This document shows, piece after piece, positions 18,924 to 27,589 of a DNA stretch of 64,000 nucleotides. The stretch is from contig JAOSKN010000001.1 in NCBI GenBank assembly GCA_027493525.1, forward strand, positions 1,736,001 to 1,800,000, read 5' to 3'. The notes under the pieces were generated by a model that was not told the origin of the DNA, did no database searches, and was given only the letters and a program-made list of their open reading frames with translations. The translations under genes and the position numbers were made by a program. The first letter of the stretch is position 1, and each line of letters begins with the position of its first letter. Source of the DNA: Planctomycetota bacterium. Its GTDB lineage: Bacteria > Planctomycetota > SZUA-567 > H5-PLA8.

Positions 18924-19915
18924 AATGGCGCGCCTTGGTGAGACGCCAGGCGCACCTCGCACGGGCCGATGGGGGTTTCCACGTCCAGCCCGACGGGGAT
19001 CCGCGTGGCCTCGTGCAGCCAGAGCGTCATCTCCCCGCGCCGTTCGAACGGCCCGCTGAAGCCGCACCCTGGGACGAACTTGTCGCCGACCTGCGTCTCG
19101 AAACGGAGCATCAGGCACGGCTCCACGGGTCCGCGACTCCAGAGCGGGCGGTACTCGCGGCGCAGCGTGAGCACCCGCACGTTCCAGACCCGCCGGTCGG
19201 TGCAGATCGGCAGGACCGGGGCGCGCTCGGGAGGATCGTTCAGGTCCAGGCGGACGGCCCGCGAACGCAGATAATAAATCGCGGCCAGGGGGTCCAGGAC
19301 GCGGTCGGCCAGCGGAATCTCCCGGCTCCGCCAGGCCAGATCCGCGCGCTTGGTCTCGTAGAGCGCCTTCATCTCGCCCAGCGTGTAGTCGAACTTGATC
19401 CGTTCCTCGGCCCAATAGCGGTCCTTGCGCTCCACGTAGCGGTAGTCGGCTTCCTTCCGTTCCAGGAAGAAGAAGCGCGTGAAGCCGCCCTTCGCGTCGA
19501 TAATGCTCGTGGACTTGGTGCGCACGCGGTAGAAGGTGCTGACGGCGCGGCTGGAGCGGATCTCGAGCTTGGCCGCCCAGACCTCCGGGCCCTGCGGCGG
19601 CGGGAAGCGTTCCCGGCGCCTCACGCGCAGATTGGCCATCCCCGCGGGGAGGCCGTTCCAGAAGATCTCGTAGACCAGTTCTTCGCCGTAATCCTCGTCC
19701 TCGGTCTGCCCGGCGGCCAAGTTCAGATCCTCGGCGGGCGTGAAGAGCACCGGCGCGGTCGGGGCCGCAGGCGGGACCGGTGCGAGCGGTGCGGGCGCGG
19801 GCGTGACGGGCCGGGCGTCCTGCGCGCCGGCCGTGAACAGGCGCGGACCCAGGACCCCCGCGACGATCAGCAGGAGGGCCGCGACCAAGGCCAAGACCCA
19901 TCGGGACAACCGCAT
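18920..19915 (-). CDS. DUF3108-like exported protein
   Basis: 331 aa. N-terminal membrane anchor or signal (about 6-28), Pro/Ala-rich spacer to ~60, then a beta-rich domain with YEIFWNGLPAG near its start, repeated aromatic-charged strands (STFYRVRTKSTSIIDAKGGF) and a C-terminal LWLHEATRIPVGLDVETPIG segment. This is the DUF3108 pattern of periplasmic proteins of unknown function. Its stop codon falls inside the end of the 170-bp element, so its last residues may have been set by the insertion. Confidence 0.7.
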   Translation of the reverse strand: MRLSRWVLALVAALLLIVAGVLGPRLFTAGAQDARPVTPAPAPLAPVPPAAPTAPVLFTPAEDLNLAAGQTEDEDYGEELVYEIFWNGLPAGMANLRVRRRERFPPPQGPEVWAAKLEIRSSRAVSTFYRVRTKSTSIIDAKGGFTRFFFLERKEADYRYVERKDRYWAEERIKFDYTLGEMKALYETKRADLAWRSREIPLADRVLDPLAAIYYLRSRAVRLDLNDPPERAPVLPICTDRRVWNVRVLTLRREYRPLWSRGPVEPCLMLRFETQVGDKFVPGCGFSGPFERRGEMTLWLHEATRIPVGLDVETPIGPCEVRLASHQGAPF

Positions 19916-20038
19916 GGCGTCGATCCACTCAACAGGGCGGAATGCAGGCCGAAGCAGCGCTGCCAGTATAACGCTTGGAATCCCCGGATGCTCGCTGCAC
20001 TTGTGAGAACCCTTGCGGCGCCTTGGGTTGCATCGAGG

Positions 20039-20066
20039 TTGAGTTTACAACAGATTGATATATAAG
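20039..20066 (+). promoter_or_regulatory. Candidate sigma70-type promoter in the 19916-20299 gap
   Basis: TTGAGT at 20039-20044, a 16-bp spacer and TATAAG at 20061-20066, in a locally AT-rich patch of an otherwise GC-rich 384-bp intergenic region. It points toward the secreted-paralog genes starting at 20300 and would leave a leader of about 225 nt. I see nothing else structured in this gap. Confidence 0.45.
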
Positions 20067-20299
20067 ATGTTGTGAATTCGGATCGGCGCCGGTCGTCGGG
20101 GGTAGGGCAGGCATTTTCAGCTCCTCGGCCTGAACCGGCAGCAAGCGCCCGTTCCAAGCGTCATACGAGGGCCGAGGTGGGCGGAAGTCGAGCATGCTTT
20201 GGTACTTGGAAGCCTGCTCGCCGCCTGCGCCATAACCGAATAACGATCACGCGGCCGCGCCGGGCTGGGGGGCGCGGGGAGGCACGAAAGGACGGTCGC

Positions 20300-22063
20300 A
20301 TGAAGTTCACATGGGGTCGGTACGCGCTGCTTGTGGCGCTGGCGGGATGGCTGGCGCTGTCCGGAGCCCGCGCGATTGCGGGCGATGCCGCCACGCAGAC
20401 GGAAGTCAAGGACGTCAGCATCGTGGTCGGCGGCGAACCGTACACCGGCTCGCTGCTCCTGCCGGCCAGCGACAGCGGCTTCAAGTTCCGGCTCAACGAG
20501 ACCGGCGACGTGATGCGCTTCCGTTGGAGCAGCCTGGAGCAGTCCGAGCGCCGCCGCATCCAGAAGCTGATGGGCATCGAGGTCGAGGACGGGCGGCTGG
20601 CCTTCGGGAAGACGCTCGATTGCCTCCGCTTCCAGCTCAAGAGTTCCAAGAGCTACGAGGGCCTCGAACTGCCCGACCGCGCGCTGCCGGGCTACCGCTG
20701 CCTCAAGACCGCGACCCAGGTCGTGCAGATTCCCAAGTCCGACATCGAGAAGGAAGAGAAGATCGAGAAGCGCGAGAGCGACGTCTTCTCGGCCGAGGAA
20801 GTCTACGACCGGATGCTCCTGGAGCGCCCGCCGTCGTCGGATTCGGCCAAGGACCACCTCGATTACGCCCGCCAGTGCGCCAACATGGGCCTGTACGACA
20901 AGGGCATCGATCACCTGGAGATGGCCAAGGCCGTCGATCCGCGCATCGAGGAGCGCACCCAGGAATTCCGCGAGGAACTGGTCGTGAAGTACGCCGACCA
21001 GCAGGCCGAAAAGATGTACCTCCAGATCATGACCGACCTGCGCGCGGGCGACAACGCCACCGCCCTGGCCAAGATCCAGCGCCTCAAGGACAACTTCCCC
21101 AACAGCGAGTACTACACGAAGGTGGACAGCCTGCAGACCAAGGTGGAAGCCGACACCCAGGTGGACTTCCAGAAGCAGGTCATCTTCATGTACTACAACC
21201 TCTTCAACGAGCTGGTGCAGGAGCGGATCGCCAAGCGCGTGCGCGTGGACGAGAAGGGCCGCCCCGTGCCTTCCATCCCCGGCAAGCAGGTCACGACCCG
21301 CCAGGGGCACATCTTCCGCGGCGTGCTGGTCAGCGACGATACCGAGAAGCTGGTGCTCAAGCAGGACGAGCTGAACGTCACCATCCCGGCCAAGGACATC
21401 CTGACCAAGCAGGACGTGGACCTCAGCAAGTCCGCCCGCGCCGTCGAGCCGACCTTCGCCGAACTGAAGCAGTACGTCACCGACGCCCAGGGCGGCATCG
21501 GCAAGGAACTGATCGCCAAGATTTCGGCGCGCCTGAAGGTGGACGAGGCCAAGGTCCGCGACGCCTGGGGCGGCCGCTTCAACCAGACCGCCGAGTACAA
21601 GGACGGCCAGTTGGTCAAGTCCAAGACCTACGTCACGCTCCACGAAGCGCCCTACGGCAAAGGCAGTTGGCTCCGCGACGGCGTCCAGGCCGTGCAGGCC
21701 AATCCGCAAGGGCAGGGGCAGGGCCGTAACCAGGGCGGGCGAAACCAAGGCGGGCGAAACAACAATACCGGCGGCCAGAATGGCGGCTCGAACCTCGTCG
21801 CGGCCGAACAGGAAGTGAACCCCGACGACTCCGACGATCCCGAGATCTGGTGGAAGGGCCAGAGTTCGAACGTGAAGTTCAATCTCCTGCGCGGCATGGC
21901 CGTCGAGAAGCTCTTCAAGGTCAAGGACATCAAGGGCGACCGCTGCTCGCAGTGCGCGGGCAAAGGCTACGTCGAGATCTGGGACGGCTACGGCTCGCTC
22001 AGCCAGTACCGTTGCCCGACCTGCCGGGGCCTGACCGCGCTCTTCCGCGTCTTCTACGAATAG
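20300..22063 (+). CDS. Exported protein with C-terminal DnaJ-type zinc ribbon, family unknown (paralog A)
   Basis: 587 aa from ATG 20300 (GAAAGGACGG upstream). Signal peptide to about residue 28, then a beta-rich start (DVSIVVGGEPYTGSLLLP), a helical middle with a TPR-like pair (ARQCANMGLYDKGIDHLEMA), a second beta module (QVTTRQGHIFRGVLVSDD, like the N-terminal one), a DEAKVRDAW segment, a Gly/Asn/Gln-rich linker and a C-terminal zinc-binding pair CSQCAGKGY/CPTCRG of DnaJ type. It pairs with a tandem paralog 8 nt downstream. No function known to me; likely an envelope protein. Confidence 0.75.
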   Translation: MKFTWGRYALLVALAGWLALSGARAIAGDAATQTEVKDVSIVVGGEPYTGSLLLPASDSGFKFRLNETGDVMRFRWSSLEQSERRRIQKLMGIEVEDGRLAFGKTLDCLRFQLKSSKSYEGLELPDRALPGYRCLKTATQVVQIPKSDIEKEEKIEKRESDVFSAEEVYDRMLLERPPSSDSAKDHLDYARQCANMGLYDKGIDHLEMAKAVDPRIEERTQEFREELVVKYADQQAEKMYLQIMTDLRAGDNATALAKIQRLKDNFPNSEYYTKVDSLQTKVEADTQVDFQKQVIFMYYNLFNELVQERIAKRVRVDEKGRPVPSIPGKQVTTRQGHIFRGVLVSDDTEKLVLKQDELNVTIPAKDILTKQDVDLSKSARAVEPTFAELKQYVTDAQGGIGKELIAKISARLKVDEAKVRDAWGGRFNQTAEYKDGQLVKSKTYVTLHEAPYGKGSWLRDGVQAVQANPQGQGQGRNQGGRNQGGRNNNTGGQNGGSNLVAAEQEVNPDDSDDPEIWWKGQSSNVKFNLLRGMAVEKLFKVKDIKGDRCSQCAGKGYVEIWDGYGSLSQYRCPTCRGLTALFRVFYE

Positions 22064-22071
22064 GGAGCCCC

Positions 22072-23757
22072 ATGGTCCAGCCGCGGCCCGCGCGCCTGCT
22101 GCTGGCGGCCGCCCTCGGGCTCTGGGCCGCCCACGCCGCCCTGCATGCCGGGGCCCCCGCGGGCGAAGGCGAGATCCAGGACGTCTCCATCGTCGTCGCC
22201 GGCGAACCCTACCTGGGCGCGCTGCTCAAGCCGCCTTCCGATACCGGCTTCTCCTTCCGCCTGCGCGAAACCGGCAACGTGCTCAAGTTCCGCTGGAGTT
22301 CCCTCGAGCGCGCGGAGGCTCAGCGCATCCGCGAGCTGTACGGCTTGCCCGCCGAAGGCGAGGAACTCCCCGAGGCCGGCTTCACCGTCCGCGGCGTGCG
22401 CCTCCGGCTCCAGGGCGGGCGCGAGATGGAAGGCCTCGAACAGCCCGACCGCGCGCGCCCCGGCTTCCGCGCGCTCAAGACCGCCAGCCAACTCGTCCAG
22501 GTGCCCATCCCCGCCATCGAGGCCGAGGAGCCCGTCGAACTCGACGCCTCCAAGGTCTATAGCGCCCAGGAACTCTACGAACGGCGCCTCTTCGAGCGCC
22601 CGCCCGCGAAGGACTCCGCCGCCGAGCAGCTCGATGGCGCGCGCTGGTGCGCCCGCATGCGGCTCTACGAAAAAGCGCTCGACCATCTCCAGATGGCCCT
22701 CGCCATCGACCCGCGGCTCGAGGAGCGCTCGAAGGAGTTTCAGCAGGAGCTCGTCTTCAAGCACGCCGAGCAGCTTGCCGCGCGCCTGTACGGGCAGATT
22801 CTCTCCGACATGGAGCGCGGCCTCTACGGCGCGGCCGTCGAGAAGATCGAGCGGCTCAAACGGAGTTTCAACGAGAGCCCTTACTACACCAAGGCCGACG
22901 CCCTGCAGCCCCGCGCCGAGAAGCTCCGCGACGAAGGCTTCCGCAAGCAGGTCGTCTTCATGTACTACGCGCTCTTCGACGAATTGCTCCAGGCCAAGCT
23001 CGCCGAGAAGACCCGCGTGGACCTGAAGGGCCGCCCCGTGCCGTCCGTCCCCGGCGTGCAGGTCACCACGCGGCAGGGCCATATCTTTCGAGGCGCGCTG
23101 GTTGCCGATCGCGCCGACTCGATCTCGCTCAAGCAGCCGGACGGGCTGGCGATCGAGATCCCGGCCAAGGACGTCCTCACGCGCCTCGACGTGGACCTTT
23201 CCGTCGCCGACCGCGCGGTGGACAAGAGCTTCGACGAGTTGAAGGCCTACGCGATCGACGCGCAGGGCGGGCTGGGGAAGGACATCCTCGCCCGCGTCGC
23301 CAAACTCATGCGGGCCGACGAGGCCAAGGTGCGCGACGCCTGGAACGGCCGCTTCAACCAGACCGCCGAGTACCAGGATGGGCGGCTGGTGAAGAGCGTG
23401 GTCTACGCGAAGCTCCACGAGGCCAACTACGGGCGCGGAAGCTGGCTGCGCGACGGCTCGCCCTATCGGACCCAGGCCGGGAACCGGCCCGATCGCCCTA
23501 ACAATTCGCGCAACCCGCGCCGCTCCGATACGTCCCAAACCGGGACGGGGGCCTCCAACATGATCAACGCGGAAGAGAAGCCCGATCCCGAGGCCTCCGA
23601 CGAGCCCAATGTCTGGTGGACCGGCCAGCGCCGCGACCTGCAACTGGACATCCTCCGCGCCATGGCCGCCGAGAAACTTTTCAAGGTCAAGCAGGTCCAA
23701 ACCTACAAGCGCGAGGATTTCAGGGGTGAAGTGGGCTACAAAATCCTCTATGAATGA
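22072..23757 (+). CDS. Exported protein, paralog B of the preceding gene
   Basis: 561 aa. Similar to paralog A along its length, with signal peptide, DVSIVVAGEPYLGALLKPP start, TPR-like helices, VTTRQGHIFRGALVAD module, DEAKVRDAWNGRFNQTAEY segment and WW(K/T)GQ near the end. The zinc ribbon and the Gly-rich linker are missing; the C-terminus ends YKREDFRGEVGYKILYE instead. GGGAGCCCC precedes the ATG. A clear tandem duplication with loss or gain of the zinc ribbon. Confidence 0.75.
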   Translation: MVQPRPARLLLAAALGLWAAHAALHAGAPAGEGEIQDVSIVVAGEPYLGALLKPPSDTGFSFRLRETGNVLKFRWSSLERAEAQRIRELYGLPAEGEELPEAGFTVRGVRLRLQGGREMEGLEQPDRARPGFRALKTASQLVQVPIPAIEAEEPVELDASKVYSAQELYERRLFERPPAKDSAAEQLDGARWCARMRLYEKALDHLQMALAIDPRLEERSKEFQQELVFKHAEQLAARLYGQILSDMERGLYGAAVEKIERLKRSFNESPYYTKADALQPRAEKLRDEGFRKQVVFMYYALFDELLQAKLAEKTRVDLKGRPVPSVPGVQVTTRQGHIFRGALVADRADSISLKQPDGLAIEIPAKDVLTRLDVDLSVADRAVDKSFDELKAYAIDAQGGLGKDILARVAKLMRADEAKVRDAWNGRFNQTAEYQDGRLVKSVVYAKLHEANYGRGSWLRDGSPYRTQAGNRPDRPNNSRNPRRSDTSQTGTGASNMINAEEKPDPEASDEPNVWWTGQRRDLQLDILRAMAAEKLFKVKQVQTYKREDFRGEVGYKILYE

Positions 23758-23855
23758 TGAACGAAACGGGGTGCGTCCCCGTTAACGCGAATAGGTGGGG
23801 GTCTGGGACTCCATCTTCGGTCTTTTTTCGTGTAGTTCAGGGATGGAGGGACGAC

Positions 23856-24980
23856 ATGTTCGCCTCACACCATGAAAAGAAACTCCACGGTCGGACCAAG
23901 CTCACGTTGATGCTCTCGGCCGGGTCGCTCTGTCTGGTTTTGAGCGGCTGCGGCGGCGGTGCACCCGTGCAGAAGGCCGGCGCGGCTAAAGAACTTAAAG
24001 TGGCCGAAGAGTCGCTTACGCGCGCGGACAGCCTGAAATCGCAGGGCGAACTGGACACGGCCATCGCGGCGCTCCGGGAAGGGCTCAGCGCGGCGCAGTC
24101 CGGGCGGCGCAAGGCGCTCGCGCGCGAGAAGCCCGCCTTGAGCGACCTCGAGGAACAGATCACCAAGCAGATCTCCGCGTTCGAAGGCGAGAAGCAGAAA
24201 GCCAAGATCGAGAAGGAACTGGCCAAGAAGAAGGAAGAAGAGCAGAAGAAGCTGGCCGAACTGCGCAAGGCTCAAGGCGTGGCCGAGGGCGGCGCCGCGC
24301 CGGCGATCGCCGACCCCGAGGAAGCCGCGCGCAAGAAGAAGGAAGAAGAACGCAAGAAGGCCGAAGAAGAGCAGAAGCGCCTGGCGGCCTTGATGGTCAA
24401 GAAGGACGAGAAGACCGAGAAGACCGAAGAGGGCGACGCGCCGCCCGAGGTCGCGGCGCAGCCTGGCGAAGAAGGCGATAAGCCGAAGGTCGCCGCCGCG
24501 CCGAAGCCCGACGGCCCCTTCCGCCCGCTCGGCGCCGACCCCAGGCCCCTGACCATCGACGTGGTCCGGAGCAAGGACAAGTACGCCTTCGCCTACTTCC
24601 AGGTCTTCAACAAGGACGAGAACATCGGCAAGCGCATCGGGCGCGTGACCGTGATCTTCAAGGACAACGGCAACGGCGTCATCGGCGAGGCCCACGGCAC
24701 CTTCGATTACTCGAAGTTCGACAAGAGCAAGGCCGACCCGCTGGAACAGCCCGACGGCTGCGGGCTCACCGCAGAATCCCACGAAGTGCCGGCCGGCAAA
24801 GCCCTGCAATTGGTGGCCATCGCCGATTTCGACAACGCCAACAGCGCCAAGCGGGCGACGAAGTGCACGGTTCAGATCGACTTCGCGGCGGGCTCGGGCG
24901 GCGGCACCATCTCCGAGAACGGCCCCGGCTCGGCGTTGGACGTGGACAACCCCGCGAAGCCTCCGATTCCCGGACTTTAA
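23856..24980 (+). CDS. Lipoprotein with long charged coiled coil
   Basis: About 374 aa from ATG 23856, chosen for the GGAGGG upstream; in-frame readings from 23754 lack this. Lipobox LSGC (signal LCLVLSGC), TPR-like helix pair (SLTRADSLKSQGELDTAIAAL), then ~150 residues of Lys/Glu/Ala coiled coil, a Pro-rich hinge and a C-terminal beta domain of about 150 aa (FAYFQVFNKDENIGKRIGRV, IADFDNANSAKRAT). Follows the paralog pair on the same strand after ~100 bp. Unknown function; probably spans part of the periplasm. Confidence 0.65.
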   Translation: MFASHHEKKLHGRTKLTLMLSAGSLCLVLSGCGGGAPVQKAGAAKELKVAEESLTRADSLKSQGELDTAIAALREGLSAAQSGRRKALAREKPALSDLEEQITKQISAFEGEKQKAKIEKELAKKKEEEQKKLAELRKAQGVAEGGAAPAIADPEEAARKKKEEERKKAEEEQKRLAALMVKKDEKTEKTEEGDAPPEVAAQPGEEGDKPKVAAAPKPDGPFRPLGADPRPLTIDVVRSKDKYAFAYFQVFNKDENIGKRIGRVTVIFKDNGNGVIGEAHGTFDYSKFDKSKADPLEQPDGCGLTAESHEVPAGKALQLVAIADFDNANSAKRATKCTVQIDFAAGSGGGTISENGPGSALDVDNPAKPPIPGL

Positions 24981-25002
24981 CAGGACTGAGGACTCACACC
25001 CC

Positions 25003-25138
25003 TAAGCGGTCTTATATAAGTTTTTGCCATGGCCCTGCGCAGTTTCCCCTCCTCTCCGAGGAGGGGCAGGGGTGGTGACTGAACAAATCCGCGCGAAGCG
25101 CGATCCAAAACCGAAAGAAACTTAGGTGAGACCGCTTA
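25003..25138. mobile_element. 136-bp TIR element (MITE-like)
   Basis: Both ends carry TAAGCGGTCT; the match extends to about 21 bp (ending AAGTTT) with a few mismatches. Inside lie a CCCCTCCTC/GAGGAGGGG hairpin (about 25048-25068) and a CGCGCGAAGCGCG palindrome. It sits between the 3-prime ends of two convergent genes (stops at 24980 and 25163), so it may also end transcription from both. No coding capacity. Confidence 0.65.
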
Positions 25139-25162
25139 TTGCCGCGTTGCCCGGCTTTCTCG

Positions 25163-25666
25163 TCAGGGCTTCCAGCCGGACTTGTTCTTTTCCCACCACT
25201 GCTCCCACATCTGGATGCCCAGCTCGCGTTCCTCGTCGGTGCCCTTGGCCTTGAACGCGATGACTTGTCGGGTCATGACCATCAGGGCGTTGGCGGCCAG
25301 CCCGCGCACGCGCGCGTCGGGGTCGCGCAACAGGCGGATGAAGTGCGGCACGGCCTCGCGGGCCTTCAGGTTCGCCAGGCTCTCGATCACCGGCCCGTAC
25401 GAGCCGAAGTGCGGGTTTTCCAGCAGCTTCACGAGGTCCGGAATCGCGTCGCGGGCGCCCAGCTTGCCCAGGGTCTCGGCCGCGGCGAAGCGCACGGCGC
25501 CTACGCTGTCCTGCAGGAGCCGCTGGACGTGCGGGATCGCGCGCGCATCGGCCAGCAGGCCCAGTTCCTCGCAGGCGTCCCGGCGCACCTCCCAGATGCG
25601 GTGATTCAGCTCTTTGATCAGTGTATCGAAGTCGGCGTTTTTGCCCGAACCCGACTGCGCCACCAT
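25163..25666 (-). CDS. HEAT-repeat protein
   Basis: 167 aa from the ATG at 25666; a longer frame upstream is Arg-rich and unlike the rest. Four to five HEAT/PBS-lyase-type helical pairs follow, e.g. IWEVRRDACEELGLLADARA, VRFAAAETLGKLGARDAIP, VRGLAANALMVMT. Such alpha-solenoids mediate protein-protein contacts; no enzymatic motif. No signal peptide, so probably cytoplasmic. Confidence 0.75.
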   Translation of the reverse strand: MVAQSGSGKNADFDTLIKELNHRIWEVRRDACEELGLLADARAIPHVQRLLQDSVGAVRFAAAETLGKLGARDAIPDLVKLLENPHFGSYGPVIESLANLKAREAVPHFIRLLRDPDARVRGLAANALMVMTRQVIAFKAKGTDEERELGIQMWEQWWEKNKSGWKP

Positions 25667-26120
25667 GGTTGCCAAGGGCACGCCTCCCGCGCGGGTCGTG
25701 AGAACCCCGCTGTAGAGCTTCCAGAATGTCTTATAGCCCCGCCGCGTAAACCGTTCAAGGCGGCCTGGCGCCAGTTCGAGGCCCGCACCGCCCGTGTACA
25801 CCTGGGCCGCACGGCCTTGTACATCCTTGCGCCAGCCGCGGGCCGGCTCGGTCCGCGCTCCCTCTGACGAAGCGCGCGTTCGGAATGGCACGCCATTCGC
25901 CAATCCGAATCGCGGCGCGCCGCAGGTAATTCATCCCGCGGGACGCAAGCCTGGAATTCGCCGCCCCCGGACGCCGAGTCCGCGCACCGCGAGCCCCTCC
26001 TCGCGCGACTCGGCGCCGGGGGCGTATTTTTAATCCAGCGACGAGGTTCGAGCCGCGAGGTTCGAGGCATGCGGTCGGAAATTATTGCGCAGCAACGAAA
26101 AGCACCGAACCAACATGCCC
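25667..26120. other. Non-coding stretch between HEAT and HtrA genes
   Basis: About 450 bp with no convincing gene. It holds the HEAT gene leader. Near 25975-26030 the bases are GC-rich with partial inverted symmetry (CCCCGGACGCCGAGTCCGCG and GCGCGACTCGGCGCCGGGG, a possible strong stem), followed by a short direct repeat (CGAGGTTCGAG at 26041 and again within 26053-26068). A heptamer array follows directly at 26121. Confidence 0.5.
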
Positions 26121-26197
26121 TCGGAACTCGGAACTCGGAACTCGGAACTCGGAACTCGGAACTCGGAACTCGGAACTCGGAACTCGGAACTCGGAAC
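26121..26197. repeat. Heptanucleotide array (TCGGAAC)11
   Basis: Eleven perfect tandem copies of TCGGAAC (register AACTCGG), ending exactly at the stop codon (26200-26198) of the HtrA-like gene, so the array is the first sequence of its 3-prime untranslated region. Open frames across it (SELGTRN) are by-products. One of five heptamer arrays in the window sharing an AAC register. Confidence 0.95.
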
Positions 26198-27589
26198 TCA
26201 CTTCAGCTCCAGCACGGCCTCGAGCAGCACGTCGTCGCTCTCCCGCGAAAAGCGTACGGGCAGCTTCCGCTCAAGCTTGCGCTCGCTCAGGTCGCGCTGC
26301 AGGCGCGGCCAGTCGCGGACGGCGTGCCGCGCGCCAAGCCATTGCAGGCGGTCGCCGGGACGCAGCCCGGCGCGCCCGGCCGCCCCGCCGGCCTTGACGC
26401 TCAGGATCGGGAGGCCGGCCCGCCCAGGCTCGGGGAGCCCCAGCCGCGCGCCCAAGGCGGGCGCTTCGCCGGGCGCGGCTGCCGGGGCGAGGCGCGTCAA
26501 GCGCAGCTCGAGGCCCTTGCGTTTCTCGCCGCGCAGCAGCTCGATGGCGACCTTCTCGCCCTCGGGCAGGCTCTGCACGCGCCCGAGGAGTTGATACGCG
26601 GTCCGAACGTGCTGGCCGTCGGCGGCGAGGATCCGGTCGCCCTTGCGAAACCCCGCTTTTTCCGCGCTGGAGTCGTCCTCGACTTCCAGGATGCGCACGC
26701 CTTCGGGCGCCTCCGGCGCGGGCTCGAGCTCCAGGCGCAGCCCTTCGGGAAGCGTGCCGTGGAAGACCTCGCCTCCCGCCGCGGCCTTCAGGAGCGGGAG
26801 GAAGCGCGCGATCCGGTCGGCGGGCACGGCGTACGCGACGCCCGAATTGGTCCGGCCCGAGAAGCGCGCCATGATCTGCCCGGTCAGGCCCAGCAGCTCG
26901 CCGCGCAGGTTCAGCAGCGGCCCGCCGCTGTTGCCGGGGTTGACCGCCGCGTCGGTCTGCAGCGCGTCGGGGTAGAAGGTGGCCAGGAACGGATTGTTCG
27001 GGTCGCCCTGGTAGCGCCGGAGGGCGCACAGCGTTCCGAAGCTCACGCTGGGCGCGCCGTCCAGGTCGCCCAGCTTGAACGGATCGCCGAGCGCGATGAC
27101 CGGCTGCCCGGCGCGCGCCTGTCCCAGGTCCGCCAGGCGCAGCCACGGCAGGTCCCGGGCGTCGTCGAGCTTCAGGAGCGCCAGGTCGCCCATGCGGTCG
27201 CGCCCGACGACGCGCCCCGCGTACAACGCCGGCCGCCCCAGCACGCGCACCGTCCAGGTGTCCCGGCGCGCGACCACATGGTGGTTGGTCAGCACCCAGC
27301 CGTCGGCCGAAACGCAGACGCCCGAGCCGCCGGCGACGAACGCGAACGCCGGCAGCGCGCGTTCGAGCGTGGCGCCCAGTTCCGCCTCCAGGTTTTCCGC
27401 CCACGCCAGGTCCGAGGAGGCCGCGGCCGCGGTTTCGGCGCCGTGGAGGCCGATTCCATGGCCCAGCGCCGGCAAGATCAATAACAAGCACAGGAAGCGG
27501 CGCGAACCGGGAATCCTCAAGCGCTGCGCGGTACGGGACGGCTGCGCCGATTCGAGGCGCGCGATGCCGAGGGTCTCAGGGGCGGGCAT
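26198..27589 (-). CDS. HtrA/DegP-type serine protease with two PDZ domains
   Basis: 463 aa. A hydrophobic signal segment (about 31-49) lies behind a long N-region, so translation may begin later. Trypsin-like domain with intact triad: H104 (TNHHVV), D135 (GDLALLKLD), S221 (NPGNSGGPLL). PDZ1 (about 287-365: ILEVEDDSSAEKAGFRKGD) and PDZ2 (about 375-445: LSVKAGGAAGRAGLRPGD). Expected role: periplasmic quality-control protease. Its first 14 nt overlap the end of the upstream pseudoprotease gene, so the two are coupled. A (TCGGAAC)11 array abuts the stop. Confidence 0.9.
   Translation of the reverse strand: MPAPETLGIARLESAQPSRTAQRLRIPGSRRFLCLLLILPALGHGIGLHGAETAAAASSDLAWAENLEAELGATLERALPAFAFVAGGSGVCVSADGWVLTNHHVVARRDTWTVRVLGRPALYAGRVVGRDRMGDLALLKLDDARDLPWLRLADLGQARAGQPVIALGDPFKLGDLDGAPSVSFGTLCALRRYQGDPNNPFLATFYPDALQTDAAVNPGNSGGPLLNLRGELLGLTGQIMARFSGRTNSGVAYAVPADRIARFLPLLKAAAGGEVFHGTLPEGLRLELEPAPEAPEGVRILEVEDDSSAEKAGFRKGDRILAADGQHVRTAYQLLGRVQSLPEGEKVAIELLRGEKRKGLELRLTRLAPAAAPGEAPALGARLGLPEPGRAGLPILSVKAGGAAGRAGLRPGDRLQWLGARHAVRDWPRLQRDLSERKLERKLPVRFSRESDDVLLEAVLELK

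Noticed and set aside
26121-26197. Coding of the heptamer array (SELGTRN repeats)
   Set aside because: It starts at the HtrA stop, and the open frames are a by-product of a 7-bp period lacking stops.
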